This document shows positions 43,584-52,815 of a DNA stretch of 64,000 bases, in pieces (the stretch's first letter is position 1; the number at the start of each line of letters is the position of its first letter). The notes below the pieces were generated by a model. The model was given only the letters and a program-made list of their open reading frames with translations. It did no database searches and had not been told where the DNA came from. Source of the stretch: Berkiella_A sp964633725 (lineage in GTDB: Bacteria; Pseudomonadota; Gammaproteobacteria; Berkiellales; Berkiellaceae); the NCBI GenBank assembly GCA_964633725.1, contig CAZWHY010000001.1, forward strand, positions 1-64,000, in the 5' to 3' direction. The translations under genes were made by a program, and so were the position numbers.

Positions 43584-43817
43584 TTAATAATCGCTATCAC
43601 GTTTTCCGCGGTGATACAGATAGCCACCCGCAGCACCTGCTCCAGCGCCAATTAAAGCACCTGTCGCGACATTTCCTGTCGCAGCGCCGATTAAAGCACC
43701 TGCACCTGCTCCTAATACGGTGCCTGTCATAACACGTTGTTCACCTTTTGTTGCAGCACACCCGGTTGTTAATAAAATAACACCTACGATAGCTAATGGT
43801 TTTGCAATTGTTTTCAT
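43584..43817 (-). CDS. Glycine-zipper outer-membrane lipoprotein, copy A
   Basis: The product is small (77 residues). Its lipobox is LLTTGCAATKGEQR, with Cys at about residue 20, followed by a glycine zipper (GTVLGAGAGALIGAATGN…GALIGAGAGAAGGYLY). This is the Gly-zipper 2TM pattern of envelope lipoproteins. The second ATG (43817) has the better spacing to AGGAG and gives a start like copy B. It is adjacent to a paralogue. Confidence 0.85.
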   Translation of the reverse strand: MKTIAKPLAIVGVILLTTGCAATKGEQRVMTGTVLGAGAGALIGAATGNVATGALIGAGAGAAGGYLYHRGKRDSDY

Positions 43818-43863
43818 CATTTTCTCCTAAGATATATTCTAAAAAAGCATTAAATTAATTAAA

Positions 43864-44088
43864 TTAATAACCTTTGTCTTTGTGATATAAGTATCCACCG
43901 GCAGCGCCGACGCCCGCGCCAATGAGAGCGCCTGTACCAGCATGCCCTGATGCTGAGCCAATCAATGCGCCCGCACCTGCCCCAATGGCCGTCCCTGTTA
44001 AGACGCGTTGTTCGCCTTTTGTTGCAGCGCAACCTGTTGTTAAAATGAGTACAGATGCTAGTGTTATTGCTTTTACAATGGTTTTCAT
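43864..44088 (-). CDS. Glycine-zipper outer-membrane lipoprotein, copy B
   Basis: This paralogue of the neighbour 47 bp away has the same lipobox LILTTGCAATKGEQRVLTGT and glycine zipper, and 74 residues. The two differ mostly in the signal peptide and the C-terminus (HKDKGY here, HRGKRDSDY there), and the DNA is clearly diverged, so the duplication is not recent. A long antisense frame over it is a shadow of its Gly/Ala-rich code. Confidence 0.85.
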   Translation of the reverse strand: MKTIVKAITLASVLILTTGCAATKGEQRVLTGTAIGAGAGALIGSASGHAGTGALIGAGVGAAGGYLYHKDKGY

Positions 44089-44266
44089 TAAAACCCTCCA
44101 AATATTTAAGTACGGATAAACAAAAAATGTCTACCCCATAGGAGTCAAATTTTTGTGTTGAAGTTCAGGGTATTTTTAATTAATATTTAAAATAGGTGAA
44201 TGGTAATAGGTAAAATCAAGGTGTGTTATTGTGGGCAAATGTTCACGTACGTACTCAGTTTAAAGC

Positions 44267-45037
44267 TTAACCTTCGTCTTGCCAGTCAAAGTGGTTTATT
44301 AAAGATTGAGTCAACCACAAGGCAAGTCCTAACCCCATCATTAAAATAGACTTCTGATTCCAGGTGAAATCTAAAGTATAAATAACCCAGATAGAAGCAA
44401 GGGTTGTTAAACATAAACCAAATCCAAGCAGGAAAATATTAGTTTGTTTATAGCCAGAAACAGCTATTATCAAAGCAATCAGCATTATAGGATGTGTCAA
44501 CCCAAGGAGAATACAAAACATTAAAGAGAGTGTAAAAAACTTCGTGCTGAATGTAAAATTTCTGTCATGCTTTAAGCTTAGTAATTGCCAGGTCATAATG
44601 AGTATTAAACTAGATAATAAAAATATGCTGGATATATTTATTTGATGATAGAAGGGGTGAAGTCTTCCTGTTAGAGCTAAATATGCAGCTTCAAAACCAA
44701 TAGCGATAAAACAACCGGTTAGTAATGAGGGAAGCCATAATGGTTTTTTAGGTATTAAACTTGCTATGAAAGCTGTGGTTGTAAAAAATATAAAAGTCAG
44801 ATGCTGGTACTTTGTGGTAATAAGCTGATCTAAAATAAACAATATAAAAACACAGGTAAAACAGGCTGTAAAAAAACCGATTGGATGAATACTGTTTTTG
44901 AGTGATGTGATAAATGAGGCAGAGTTTAAGTCACACAAAATAGCCGCTTCAGCGTGACCCCTGTTTTTTAATAAGCCTTTAAATTCTAGCCAATCTAATA
45001 CGCTTTGGATACTATATTGTCGCATAAGACGCCCCAA
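44267..45037 (-). CDS. DUF4401-like integral membrane protein
   Basis: The 256-residue protein has about eight membrane helices and the C-terminal motif TWNQKSILMMGLGLALWLTQ, typical of DUF4401. Known relatives sit beside a DUF2157 protein, as here; the starts overlap by 26 bp. The function of the pair is unknown. A cytoplasmic N-terminus (~45 residues) precedes the first helix. Confidence 0.7.
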   Translation of the reverse strand: MGRLMRQYSIQSVLDWLEFKGLLKNRGHAEAAILCDLNSASFITSLKNSIHPIGFFTACFTCVFILFILDQLITTKYQHLTFIFFTTTAFIASLIPKKPLWLPSLLTGCFIAIGFEAAYLALTGRLHPFYHQINISSIFLLSSLILIMTWQLLSLKHDRNFTFSTKFFTLSLMFCILLGLTHPIMLIALIIAVSGYKQTNIFLLGFGLCLTTLASIWVIYTLDFTWNQKSILMMGLGLALWLTQSLINHFDWQDEG

Positions 45038-45590
45038 TAATTGTTAGACAGCTTGTAATTAATACCAACAGAATATATCTGGGGGTTTTTTGCAATAAAA
45101 TTAACCAAGGCACCGTGAAGAACAAACCAATTTGCAATAAATTCGCAAAAGATAAATTCAAAGACTGCAAATAAAAAATTTGGGTAATGCCTGCAATACT
45201 GAGCAGTAAGCCTAGTCCCAAAAATACTAGTCCAGTGGTTGTTTGTAAGCTTTGCCTAGCAGTATTCCAAATGGCAAAAATAAGCATGAGTTCAATGCTT
45301 AATGTTTGGTACAAATAAGATTGTACTGGCCAGTTTGCGTGGAAAAAAATAATGGCGCCAATTGCCAATAAAATAAATCCAAATATTTGACAGAATGCTC
45401 TTAAGATAAATCCCCAAGTATATTGTCTGTTAATAAATCGACTGCTTAAAAATTTAGCATATTCTTGAATATGACCTGTAAAGTAGAGTTGACGGATAAA
45501 TTTTTGGTCAGCGGGGATCGACATTAATGTCAAGTGTGTAATATCCAATGGCTTTGGTGATTGTTTGATAGGTTGTGTATGAACATCCAT
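45012..45590 (-). CDS. DUF2157-like membrane protein (short form)
   Basis: The protein is 192 residues. The N-terminal soluble segment (residues ~1-60, with RQLYFTGHIQEY) leads into about four or five helices (FGFILLAIGAIIFFHANWP is the usual first-helix motif). It is shorter than most DUF2157 proteins, as if the C-terminal helices were lost or moved to the overlapping DUF4401 partner. No frameshift is visible. Confidence 0.65.
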   Translation of the reverse strand: MDVHTQPIKQSPKPLDITHLTLMSIPADQKFIRQLYFTGHIQEYAKFLSSRFINRQYTWGFILRAFCQIFGFILLAIGAIIFFHANWPVQSYLYQTLSIELMLIFAIWNTARQSLQTTTGLVFLGLGLLLSIAGITQIFYLQSLNLSFANLLQIGLFFTVPWLILLQKTPRYILLVLITSCLTIIGASYATI

Positions 45591-45784
45591 GTTCTAGTAT
45601 TTTTCCTGTCCGAAAACGAAAGCTTGTGTATATTGTAGACCCTTATTAGTTAAGTGACATAATATACATCAGGAAAGCCAAAAGTAGTGAGATACTTTTG
45701 GCAGGGAATTAAGAGCTGGGAAAATATGGAGTGGTTTCTGAATTGAGCCAAAGGCGCCCCCCTGTTTCTGAGGGCTAGGATACT

Positions 45785-46519
45785 TTAAGTAACCTCTTCC
45801 CCCATAATTTCAACTTGATGTTGTTTGATTTTTTCTGCAGCTTGTTTTAGTGCTTCGGGCGTGCCCATATCTATAAATGGTGCGTCGGTTTGTTCTACTC
45901 TGATATGCTTACCAGCCTCTAGCCATTTAGGGAAACAGCCATATTCAAGACTGACCTCTTTATCTGAAGAAATATCTTCAAATAAATGACTTCGAAACAA
46001 ATATAATCCTGCATTGACCGGGCCGGTGCCTGATTGTTTTTCATGAAAACCCACTAAACGTTGATTCGCATCACACTCCAGTGAACCAAATCGGCCAGCA
46101 TTGCTAATGCTCGTGCTTAAAATTATGCCATCTAAGTTAGAATTAGCTTGGAATTGCTCTATCGCCAACTTCAAGTTTGCCAACAAAAGAGAGTCGCCAT
46201 TAGCAACCAGAATAGTTGAGGAAGGATAACGTTTTAGGCAGTTGGCTATTGCACCAGCTGTTCCCATGGGTCTGGGTTCTGTAACAACATCTACAATCAA
46301 GTCATCTTCTTGGCTGGTTATTTGGCTCGCCCAGGCTGTAAATTTATCGGCACCATAACCTGCAGAAAAAATAATATGCTTAAAGCCCTGGCTCTTAAGC
46401 CAATAGGTTAACCAGCTTGCAATGGGTTCACCAGCGATGGGGACTAGAGTGTGGGGGGTGTCTGGATGCGCGTCACTTAAAACCGTGTGTTTCCCACCGA
46501 CTAAAACGATTGCAATCAT
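45785..46519 (-). CDS. Sugar-phosphate nucleotidyltransferase (HddC / mannose-1-phosphate guanylyltransferase type)
   Basis: The nucleotidyltransferase fold is clear: MIAIVLVGGKHTVLSD at the N-terminus (a variant of the GxGTRL loop), PHTLVPIAGEPI, then the metal-binding VANGDSLLLAN and GPVNAGLYLF. The 244-residue length is that of short guanylyl- or uridylyltransferases. It diverges from gmd and may supply GDP-mannose, or a GDP-heptose-type sugar. The G-loop is unusual, so activity needs testing. Confidence 0.72.
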   Translation of the reverse strand: MIAIVLVGGKHTVLSDAHPDTPHTLVPIAGEPIASWLTYWLKSQGFKHIIFSAGYGADKFTAWASQITSQEDDLIVDVVTEPRPMGTAGAIANCLKRYPSSTILVANGDSLLLANLKLAIEQFQANSNLDGIILSTSISNAGRFGSLECDANQRLVGFHEKQSGTGPVNAGLYLFRSHLFEDISSDKEVSLEYGCFPKWLEAGKHIRVEQTDAPFIDMGTPEALKQAAEKIKQHQVEIMGEEVT

Positions 46520-46686
46520 TATACTTAATCATCCTTGAATTCTACTAGACAATGGAAAGTACCTGTCTTTTGGAATAGATGCAACTGCTAATTAATTATT
46601 AACATGGATGTCTTCTTAAAGGTTGCTCTTTAAGGGTAAATAGAACTGATTTTCTAACTAATGTATAACCTAGAGTCATAACATAG

Positions 46687-46714
46687 TTGTATTTGGCAAT
46701 AAATTCGGTACAAT
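46687..46714 (+). promoter_or_regulatory. Candidate promoter of the gmd-fcl operon
   Basis: TTGTAT (46687-46692) and TACAAT (46709-46714) with a 16-nt spacer lie 32 bp before the gmd start codon. GAGGAAG serves as ribosome binding site. Confidence 0.4.
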
Positions 46715-46745
46715 CTGCAAGGTCATATCAGAGGAAGACGGCATA

Positions 46746-47837
46746 ATGATAAGAAAAAAAGCGCTGATCACGGGTATTACCGGGCAAGATGGTTCTTACT
46801 TAGCAGAGCTACTCATAAATAAAGGTTATGAGGTGCATGGCATTAAGCGGCGTACTTCTATGATTAATACTCAGCGTATCGATCATCTCTATCAAGATCC
46901 ACATGAACCAGATAGACAGCTATATTTGCATTATGGCGATATGGTCGATGGTACAAGCTTGACGCGTATCATTCAAAAAGTCATGCCTGATGAAATTTAT
47001 CATTTGGCAGCTCAAAGTCATGTGCAAGTTTCTTTCGATTCTCCTGAATACACCGGTGATGTAAATGGCTTAGGTACATTACGTATATTGGAAGCGATGA
47101 AAATGCTCGGGTTAGAAAAAACAACACGTTTTTATCAAGCATCCACATCTGAGTTGTATGGCAAAGTCCAAACCATTCCTCAAAATGAAAAAACACCTTT
47201 TTATCCTCGCTCTCCCTATGCTATAGCGAAGCTTTATGCTTATTGGATTACGGTTAACTACCGCGAAGCGTATGGTATGTATGCTTGTAATGGTATTTTG
47301 TTTAATCACGAATCACCTAACCGGGGCGAAACATTCGTTACCCGCAAGATTACACGCGCTTTGGCACGGATTAAGCTAGGATTGCAAGATTGCTTATATT
47401 TGGGCAACTTAGATTCAAAGCGTGATTGGGGACATGCGAAAGACTATGTAGAAATGCAATGGTTGATGTTACAACAAGACAAACCGGATGATTTTGTCAT
47501 AGCAACCGGTATTCAAAAAACAGTCAGAGAGTTTGTTGAATTGGCGGCTAAAGAGCTTGGTATTGATTTAGTCTGGCAAGGTCGAGATGAAAGTGAAAAA
47601 GGCTTAGACAGCAAAACAGGCACGACGATTGTATCGATTGATCCGAGATATTATAGACCAACAGAAGTCGAGACACTGTTAGGGGATGCCACTAAAGCTA
47701 AAGAAAAATTGGGTTGGGTGCCTAAAATCAGTTTTGAAGCATTGGTCAAAGAAATGGTTATCTCAGATAGCAAAGAAGCAAAAGATGAAGCAACTTTAAA
47801 AGGACTGATGCCGGTTAGAGAGCAGGTTGTGTCTTGA
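46746..47837 (+). CDS. gmd: GDP-mannose 4,6-dehydratase
   Basis: Gmd converts GDP-D-mannose to GDP-4-keto-6-deoxymannose with NADP. The N-terminus has the Rossmann motif TGITGQDGSYLAELL. The family-typical YEVHGIKRRTS and the catalytic SPYAIAKLYAYW (Tyr-x3-Lys) follow, with FNHESPNRGETFVTRKITRA. At 363 residues it is complete. fcl begins after the stop (2-14 bp, depending on the start), so they are coupled. Confidence 0.97.
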   Translation: MIRKKALITGITGQDGSYLAELLINKGYEVHGIKRRTSMINTQRIDHLYQDPHEPDRQLYLHYGDMVDGTSLTRIIQKVMPDEIYHLAAQSHVQVSFDSPEYTGDVNGLGTLRILEAMKMLGLEKTTRFYQASTSELYGKVQTIPQNEKTPFYPRSPYAIAKLYAYWITVNYREAYGMYACNGILFNHESPNRGETFVTRKITRALARIKLGLQDCLYLGNLDSKRDWGHAKDYVEMQWLMLQQDKPDDFVIATGIQKTVREFVELAAKELGIDLVWQGRDESEKGLDSKTGTTIVSIDPRYYRPTEVETLLGDATKAKEKLGWVPKISFEALVKEMVISDSKEAKDEATLKGLMPVREQVVS

Positions 47838-47838
47838 T

Positions 47839-48852
47839 ATGGTAGACAAAATGGATAAACAGGCCAAGATATATGTTGCGGGTCATACGGGTTTAGTTGG
47901 ACAAAGCATTGTCCAGCTATTACAAGTGCAAGGGTATCAAAATTTAATCACTCGTACACATAGTGAGTTAGATTTGTGTGACTCAGATAGTGTACAGAAA
48001 TTTTTTGCCAAAGCTCAGCCTGAATATGTGATTTTGGCTGCGGCCAAAGTCGGTGGCATTTATGCTAATAGCCACTATCCAGCAGAATTTGTTTATCAAA
48101 ATCTAGCAATACAAACTAATGTTATTCACCAAGCAAAAGAATACAATATTAAGAGATTGTTGTTTTTAGGCTCTTCTTGTATTTATCCTAGAGATTGCCC
48201 ACAGCCTATTAAAGAAGAATATTTATTAACCTTACCGCTAGAAGCATCTAATCGCCCATATGCTGTCGCAAAAATAGCGGGTATTGAAATGTGCTGGGCT
48301 TATAATCGTCAATATCAAACTCAATTTATGGCTGTGATGCCGACGAATCTGTATGGCCCTGGTGATAATTATGATCTCAAAACTTCGCATGTGATTCCGG
48401 CTTTAATTCGGAAAATGCATGAAGCTAAAGTAGGCAATCAAGAATCGGTTGAGATTTGGGGAACCGGCACGCCTAAAAGAGAATTTATGTATAGTGCTGA
48501 TTTAGCAGATGCTTGTGTGCATTTGTTGAATTTGGATGATATTAAATTTAAAGCGATAGTTGGTTCTAAAACTCAAGCTCCGCTTGTTAATATCGGTGTA
48601 GGAGAAGATATGACTATATCTGAATTGGCTCATACTATAGCGAAGACTGTGGGCTATAAAGGCCAGCTTAGGTTTAATTCAGCTTATCCAGATGGAACCC
48701 CCAGGAAAGTATTAGATGTATCAAGAGTGGCTGAGTTGGGATGGGAGGCTAAAACAAGCTTTATAACTGGCCTAAATAAATCCTATCAAGCTTTTAGACA
48801 AAAAGATGCAGTACTGTCCCGTTTTCAAGCTAGCTCAGCTGGTGTGCTATGA
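47839..48852 (+). CDS. fcl: GDP-L-fucose synthase
   Basis: This epimerase/reductase completes GDP-L-fucose from the gmd product. It has the NADP motif VAGHTGLVGQSI, the SSCIYPRDCPQPI loop, the YAVAKIAG catalytic Tyr/Lys and PTNLYGPGDNYDL. The C-terminal part includes GTGTPKREFMYSADLADAC. ATG 47839 or 47851 are both possible; the latter gives a N-terminus close to the E. coli protein. The stop overlaps the next gene by 4 bp. Confidence 0.96.
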   Translation: MVDKMDKQAKIYVAGHTGLVGQSIVQLLQVQGYQNLITRTHSELDLCDSDSVQKFFAKAQPEYVILAAAKVGGIYANSHYPAEFVYQNLAIQTNVIHQAKEYNIKRLLFLGSSCIYPRDCPQPIKEEYLLTLPLEASNRPYAVAKIAGIEMCWAYNRQYQTQFMAVMPTNLYGPGDNYDLKTSHVIPALIRKMHEAKVGNQESVEIWGTGTPKREFMYSADLADACVHLLNLDDIKFKAIVGSKTQAPLVNIGVGEDMTISELAHTIAKTVGYKGQLRFNSAYPDGTPRKVLDVSRVAELGWEAKTSFITGLNKSYQAFRQKDAVLSRFQASSAGVL

Positions 48853-50642
48853 AATTGTTTCTCAAAAAGCTAATGAGCTTTTTTGATGCAAAAGATCGTA
48901 AGAAAATGTATGGCATTTTACTCTGTGTGATTCTCGTGGGCTTTATCGAAATGGTCAGTGTTGCGGCCATACTGCCTTTTTTAGCCGTGATAGCAAGACC
49001 AGAAGTGATTGAGACTAATTTTTACTTGAATTATGTCTATCAAGGTTTATCTTTTTCTACACCTAAATATTTTATGCTGTTTTTAGGTGGTGGTGTTTTT
49101 TCGCTTTTAGTGATTGGAAATTTATTTTCTGCTTTTACGACCTGGCTGATGATGCGTTTTAGTTATGCACAAGGCTATAAAATATCTACAAACTTGCTCC
49201 GCAAGTATTTAAGTCAACCGTATCCTTTTTTTCTGCATAATAATTCAAACCATCTACAAAAAAATATATTAGCAGAAGTCGATAGATTGGTAACAGGTAT
49301 CGTTATTAACTTAGGTTTAACTGTTTCCAAAGCAATTGTTGGTGCGTCTATATTGATTTTATTATTAATCGTTGATGCAAAATTAGCCGCCATGATATTT
49401 CTATCTATGGGGGGGGCATATTGTATATTTTATGCATTGACAGCCAAGAAATTAAGAGCGGCAGGTAAATTGTCTTCTGCAGTTAACGGTGAGCGGTACA
49501 CTACTATTAGCGAAGTGTTGGGTGCTATAAAAGAGCTGAAAATTTTAAATAGAGAAGAGTCGTTTATTGAAAACTATCGTGATGCATCTAAACGATATGC
49601 CCGTTTCGAATCGACAAGTCAGCTTACGCCTTTAGTGACCCGTTATTTAATAGAGATGTTGGCCTTTGGCGGCATGCTGTTAATAGCAATTTATCTTATC
49701 TGGACTAAAGACAATTTAAATAGATTTTTGCCATTATTGGGATTATACGCTTTAGCAGGGTATAGGCTGATGCCTGCTGCCCAACAAATATTTTCTGGCA
49801 TCACTTTGGGGAAGTACCACAGTAGTGCAGTTGATATTTTATACGATGATTATAAGTTGCAAGATAGATTTGTAGAGATGAATCAAGACATTATGAAATT
49901 TAATCACGAGCTTATCTTACAGTCTATAAATTATTCTTATCCTCAGGCAAATCGTATTTGCATACATAATTTATCTTTGACAATCGAAAGCTATACCACT
50001 GTTGGCTTTGTCGGTTCATCTGGGGCGGGCAAAACGACGTTAGTTGATATTATTTTAGGCTTGTTGGCAGCGGACAAAGGCACGATGACAGTGGATGACA
50101 AGCTGTTAGATAATAGCAATATGACAGCGTGGCAAAGAAATATTGGGTATGTGCCGCAAAATATCTATCTGACAGATAGCACTATATCAAGTAATATTGC
50201 GTTTGGTATAGATTCAGAAAACATTGATATAAACAAGGTGAAGCTAGCTGCAAAGTTGGCGCACTTAGATAAGTTTATTCAAGAAGAACTGTCTAATGGG
50301 TACGATACTATGATTGGGGAGGCTGGTGTGCGCTTAAGCGGTGGACAGCGGCAAAGAATTGGTATCGCTAGAGCTTTGTATCACGAGCCACAGTTGTTGA
50401 TTTTTGATGAAGCCACAAGTGCTTTGGATAATCAAACAGAAAAAGTCATTATTGATGCCATTCATAGTTTGTCCAAGAAAAAAACGATAATTTTAATAGC
50501 ACATAGATTACAAACCGTTAAAGATTGTGATGTAATTTATGTCCTAGACAAAGGACAGATTGTTGGGCATGGCTCATATGATGAGTTACTAGAAAAAAAT
50601 AATATATTTAGATCGTTGGCTAGGAAAATTAAGTATGCGTAG
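48849..50642 (+). CDS. ABC transporter with fused membrane and ATPase domains (PglK/MsbA-like flippase)
   Basis: The protein has six N-terminal helices (residues ~20-320) and an ATPase domain with Walker A GSSGAGKTTLVD (~388). The Q-loop is near NIGYVPQNIYL, the signature LSGGQRQRIGIARAL, Walker B LLIFDEATSALD and the H-loop IAHRL. It is a half-transporter of 597 residues, likely a homodimer. In a surface-glycan operon between fcl and pseB it most likely flips a lipid-linked oligosaccharide. It starts in the fcl stop (ATGA). Confidence 0.93.
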   Translation: MKLFLKKLMSFFDAKDRKKMYGILLCVILVGFIEMVSVAAILPFLAVIARPEVIETNFYLNYVYQGLSFSTPKYFMLFLGGGVFSLLVIGNLFSAFTTWLMMRFSYAQGYKISTNLLRKYLSQPYPFFLHNNSNHLQKNILAEVDRLVTGIVINLGLTVSKAIVGASILILLLIVDAKLAAMIFLSMGGAYCIFYALTAKKLRAAGKLSSAVNGERYTTISEVLGAIKELKILNREESFIENYRDASKRYARFESTSQLTPLVTRYLIEMLAFGGMLLIAIYLIWTKDNLNRFLPLLGLYALAGYRLMPAAQQIFSGITLGKYHSSAVDILYDDYKLQDRFVEMNQDIMKFNHELILQSINYSYPQANRICIHNLSLTIESYTTVGFVGSSGAGKTTLVDIILGLLAADKGTMTVDDKLLDNSNMTAWQRNIGYVPQNIYLTDSTISSNIAFGIDSENIDINKVKLAAKLAHLDKFIQEELSNGYDTMIGEAGVRLSGGQRQRIGIARALYHEPQLLIFDEATSALDNQTEKVIIDAIHSLSKKKTIILIAHRLQTVKDCDVIYVLDKGQIVGHGSYDELLEKNNIFRSLARKIKYA

Positions 50643-50650
50643 GAACTATT

Positions 50651-51637
50651 ATGTTTAATAACAAAGTTGTGTTGATTACTGGTGGTACAGGCTCGTTTGG
50701 TAAGGCATTTACTAAGAGGTTACTTCTCAACTACACCCCTAAAAAAATCATTATATATTCTCGAGACGAGTTAAAGCAGTTTGAAATGCAGCAAGAATTC
50801 AATCAATCATGTATGCGGTATTTCATTGGGGATGTACGTGATGAAGCCAGACTGGATTGTGCTCTGAATGGCGTTGACTATGTTATACATGCAGCGGCAT
50901 TAAAACAAATTCCTGCGGCAGAATATAATCCAATGGAATGTATTAAAACAAATATCATGGGGGCTCAGAATTTAATTCAGGCAGCCATTAGAAACAATGT
51001 CAAAAGTATTGTTGCCTTGTCTACAGATAAAGCTGCGAATCCTGCTAATTTATATGGTGCAACTAAATTAGCATCAGACAAATTATTTGTTGCGGCTAAT
51101 AATATTGTTGGCAAAAATGAAACAAGATTCTCAGTTGTCAGATATGGGAATGTAATGGGTTCTAGAGGCTCTGTTATTCCTTTTTTCAAAAAATTAGTCG
51201 AGGAAGGGAAAAAAGAACTTCCTGTAACCGATCACCGCATGACTCGCTTTTGGATCACTTTAGACCAAGGTGTCGATTTTGTAGAAAAAGCTTTTCAACG
51301 AATGCAAGGTGGAGAAATATTTGTTCCAAAATTACCTTCCAGTGGTATGCTAGATTTAGTGAAAGCGGTATCTGAAAATGTTGATATCAAAACAATTGGG
51401 ATCCGACCAGGGGAAAAGCTCCATGAATTAATGTTTACTGCCAATGATTCAAGACAAACATTAGAATTTCATGATCATTATGTTATTAAACCTAGCATCA
51501 GTTTTGCATTTAATTGTGATTATGAACTGAATCTTTTGGGAGAAAGAGGGCAATATGTTGAGGAAGGATTTGAATATACTTCAGATAATACTGATTGGAA
51601 TTTATCGGTCGAAGAAATTCGAGCTTTAATAAAATGA
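50651..51637 (+). CDS. pseB: UDP-GlcNAc-inverting 4,6-dehydratase
   Basis: PseB starts pseudaminic acid synthesis, converting UDP-GlcNAc to the 4-keto-6-deoxy-altro sugar. Motifs are LITGGTGSFGKAFTK, the HAAALKQIPAAEYNP block and STDKAANPANLYGATKLASD (with Lys in the catalytic triad). GIRPGEKLHELM is typical. The 328-residue length matches. Its stop overlaps the pseC start (ATGA). Confidence 0.95.
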   Translation: MFNNKVVLITGGTGSFGKAFTKRLLLNYTPKKIIIYSRDELKQFEMQQEFNQSCMRYFIGDVRDEARLDCALNGVDYVIHAAALKQIPAAEYNPMECIKTNIMGAQNLIQAAIRNNVKSIVALSTDKAANPANLYGATKLASDKLFVAANNIVGKNETRFSVVRYGNVMGSRGSVIPFFKKLVEEGKKELPVTDHRMTRFWITLDQGVDFVEKAFQRMQGGEIFVPKLPSSGMLDLVKAVSENVDIKTIGIRPGEKLHELMFTANDSRQTLEFHDHYVIKPSISFAFNCDYELNLLGERGQYVEEGFEYTSDNTDWNLSVEEIRALIK

Positions 51638-52815
51638 TGGACTTCATCCCTTATGGCCGACAAAACATTACGCAAGAAGATGAGGATCAGGTCCTAGATA
51701 CCCTCAAGTCAGAATTTCTGACCCAAGGTCCCAAAGCCAATGCTTTTGCTGAGCAAATGGCTGCCTATACAGGTGCGAATTATGGGTTGGCTCTTAATAG
51801 CGCAACGAGTGCTCTACATCTCGCATGTTTGGCATTAGGACTAGAATCAGAAGATATTTTGTGGACGTCGCCAATCACTTTTGTTGCTTCGGCAAACTGT
51901 GCGCTTTATTGTGGTGCAAGAGTCGACTTTGTCGATATTAACCCTAGAACCTATAATATCTCTGTTTCAGCGCTAGATGAAAAACTGTCTAGAGCCAAAA
52001 AAACAAATTCATTACCTAAGATTCTGGTTGTGGTTCATTTTGCCGGTCAATCATGTGAGATGAAGGCGATCAAAATCCTATGTGATCAATATGGCGTGAG
52101 CATTATCGAAGATGCTTCTCATGCAGTGGGGGCCGATTATCTGAACAGAAAAGTTGGGTGTTGTGAATACTCAGATATTTCTGTATTTAGCTTACATCCA
52201 GTGAAAATAATCACGACTGGGGAGGGTGGGCTTGCCTTAACCAACGATAAAAACCTGCATCAAAAAATGACACTTTGTCATTCTCATGGCGTGACTCGAG
52301 ATGAAAATCTAATGACCGAAGCTTCGCATGGGCCTTGGTACTATCAACAAGTTGATCTGGGATTCAATTACAGAATGACCGATTTACAAGCCGCTTTGGG
52401 TCTCAGTCAATTAAAACGTGTCGATCAGTTCGTATCAAGAAGAAGAATGCTTGCCAAACAATATGTTGAAATGCTGAGCGATTATCCGGTAACTTTACCT
52501 TATCAACATCCTGATACAGATTCTAGTTATCACTTGTTTCCTATTGTGTTAGATATAGAGGATCTATCTGAACGTAAACAGGTGAGAAAATCTGTATTTA
52601 TTAAGCTACGGGAGGCTAATATTGGGGTTAATGTACTTTATATTCCCGTACATACTCAGCCTTACTACCAAAAGCTAGGCTTTAGTTGGGGCGATTTTCC
52701 AATTGCTGAAAGTTATTATTTTGGAACAATTGCATTGCCATTGCATCATGGGATGATGGATAAAGAGCAGATATATATTGTCCAGTCTCTACAAAGAGCA
52801 TTAAGTGAACATTAG
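51634..52815 (+). CDS. pseC: UDP-4-amino-4,6-dideoxy-AltNAc transaminase
   Basis: This PLP-dependent aminotransferase of the DegT family follows PseB. It has IPYGRQNITQEDEDQVL at the N-terminus and EDASHAVGADY with the PLP aspartate. SLHPVKIITTGEGG carries the Schiff-base lysine, and GFNYRMTDLQAALG follows. ATG 51634 inside the pseB stop is chosen, giving 393 residues. It overlaps the next frame by 11 bp. Confidence 0.95.
   Translation: MMDFIPYGRQNITQEDEDQVLDTLKSEFLTQGPKANAFAEQMAAYTGANYGLALNSATSALHLACLALGLESEDILWTSPITFVASANCALYCGARVDFVDINPRTYNISVSALDEKLSRAKKTNSLPKILVVVHFAGQSCEMKAIKILCDQYGVSIIEDASHAVGADYLNRKVGCCEYSDISVFSLHPVKIITTGEGGLALTNDKNLHQKMTLCHSHGVTRDENLMTEASHGPWYYQQVDLGFNYRMTDLQAALGLSQLKRVDQFVSRRRMLAKQYVEMLSDYPVTLPYQHPDTDSSYHLFPIVLDIEDLSERKQVRKSVFIKLREANIGVNVLYIPVHTQPYYQKLGFSWGDFPIAESYYFGTIALPLHHGMMDKEQIYIVQSLQRALSEH

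Noticed and set aside
43859..44101. 80-codon Arg/Trp-rich frame opposite lipoprotein copy B
   Set aside because: An alternative frame of the Gly/Ala-rich lipoprotein gene; the lipoprotein has a lipobox and paralogue and is the real gene.
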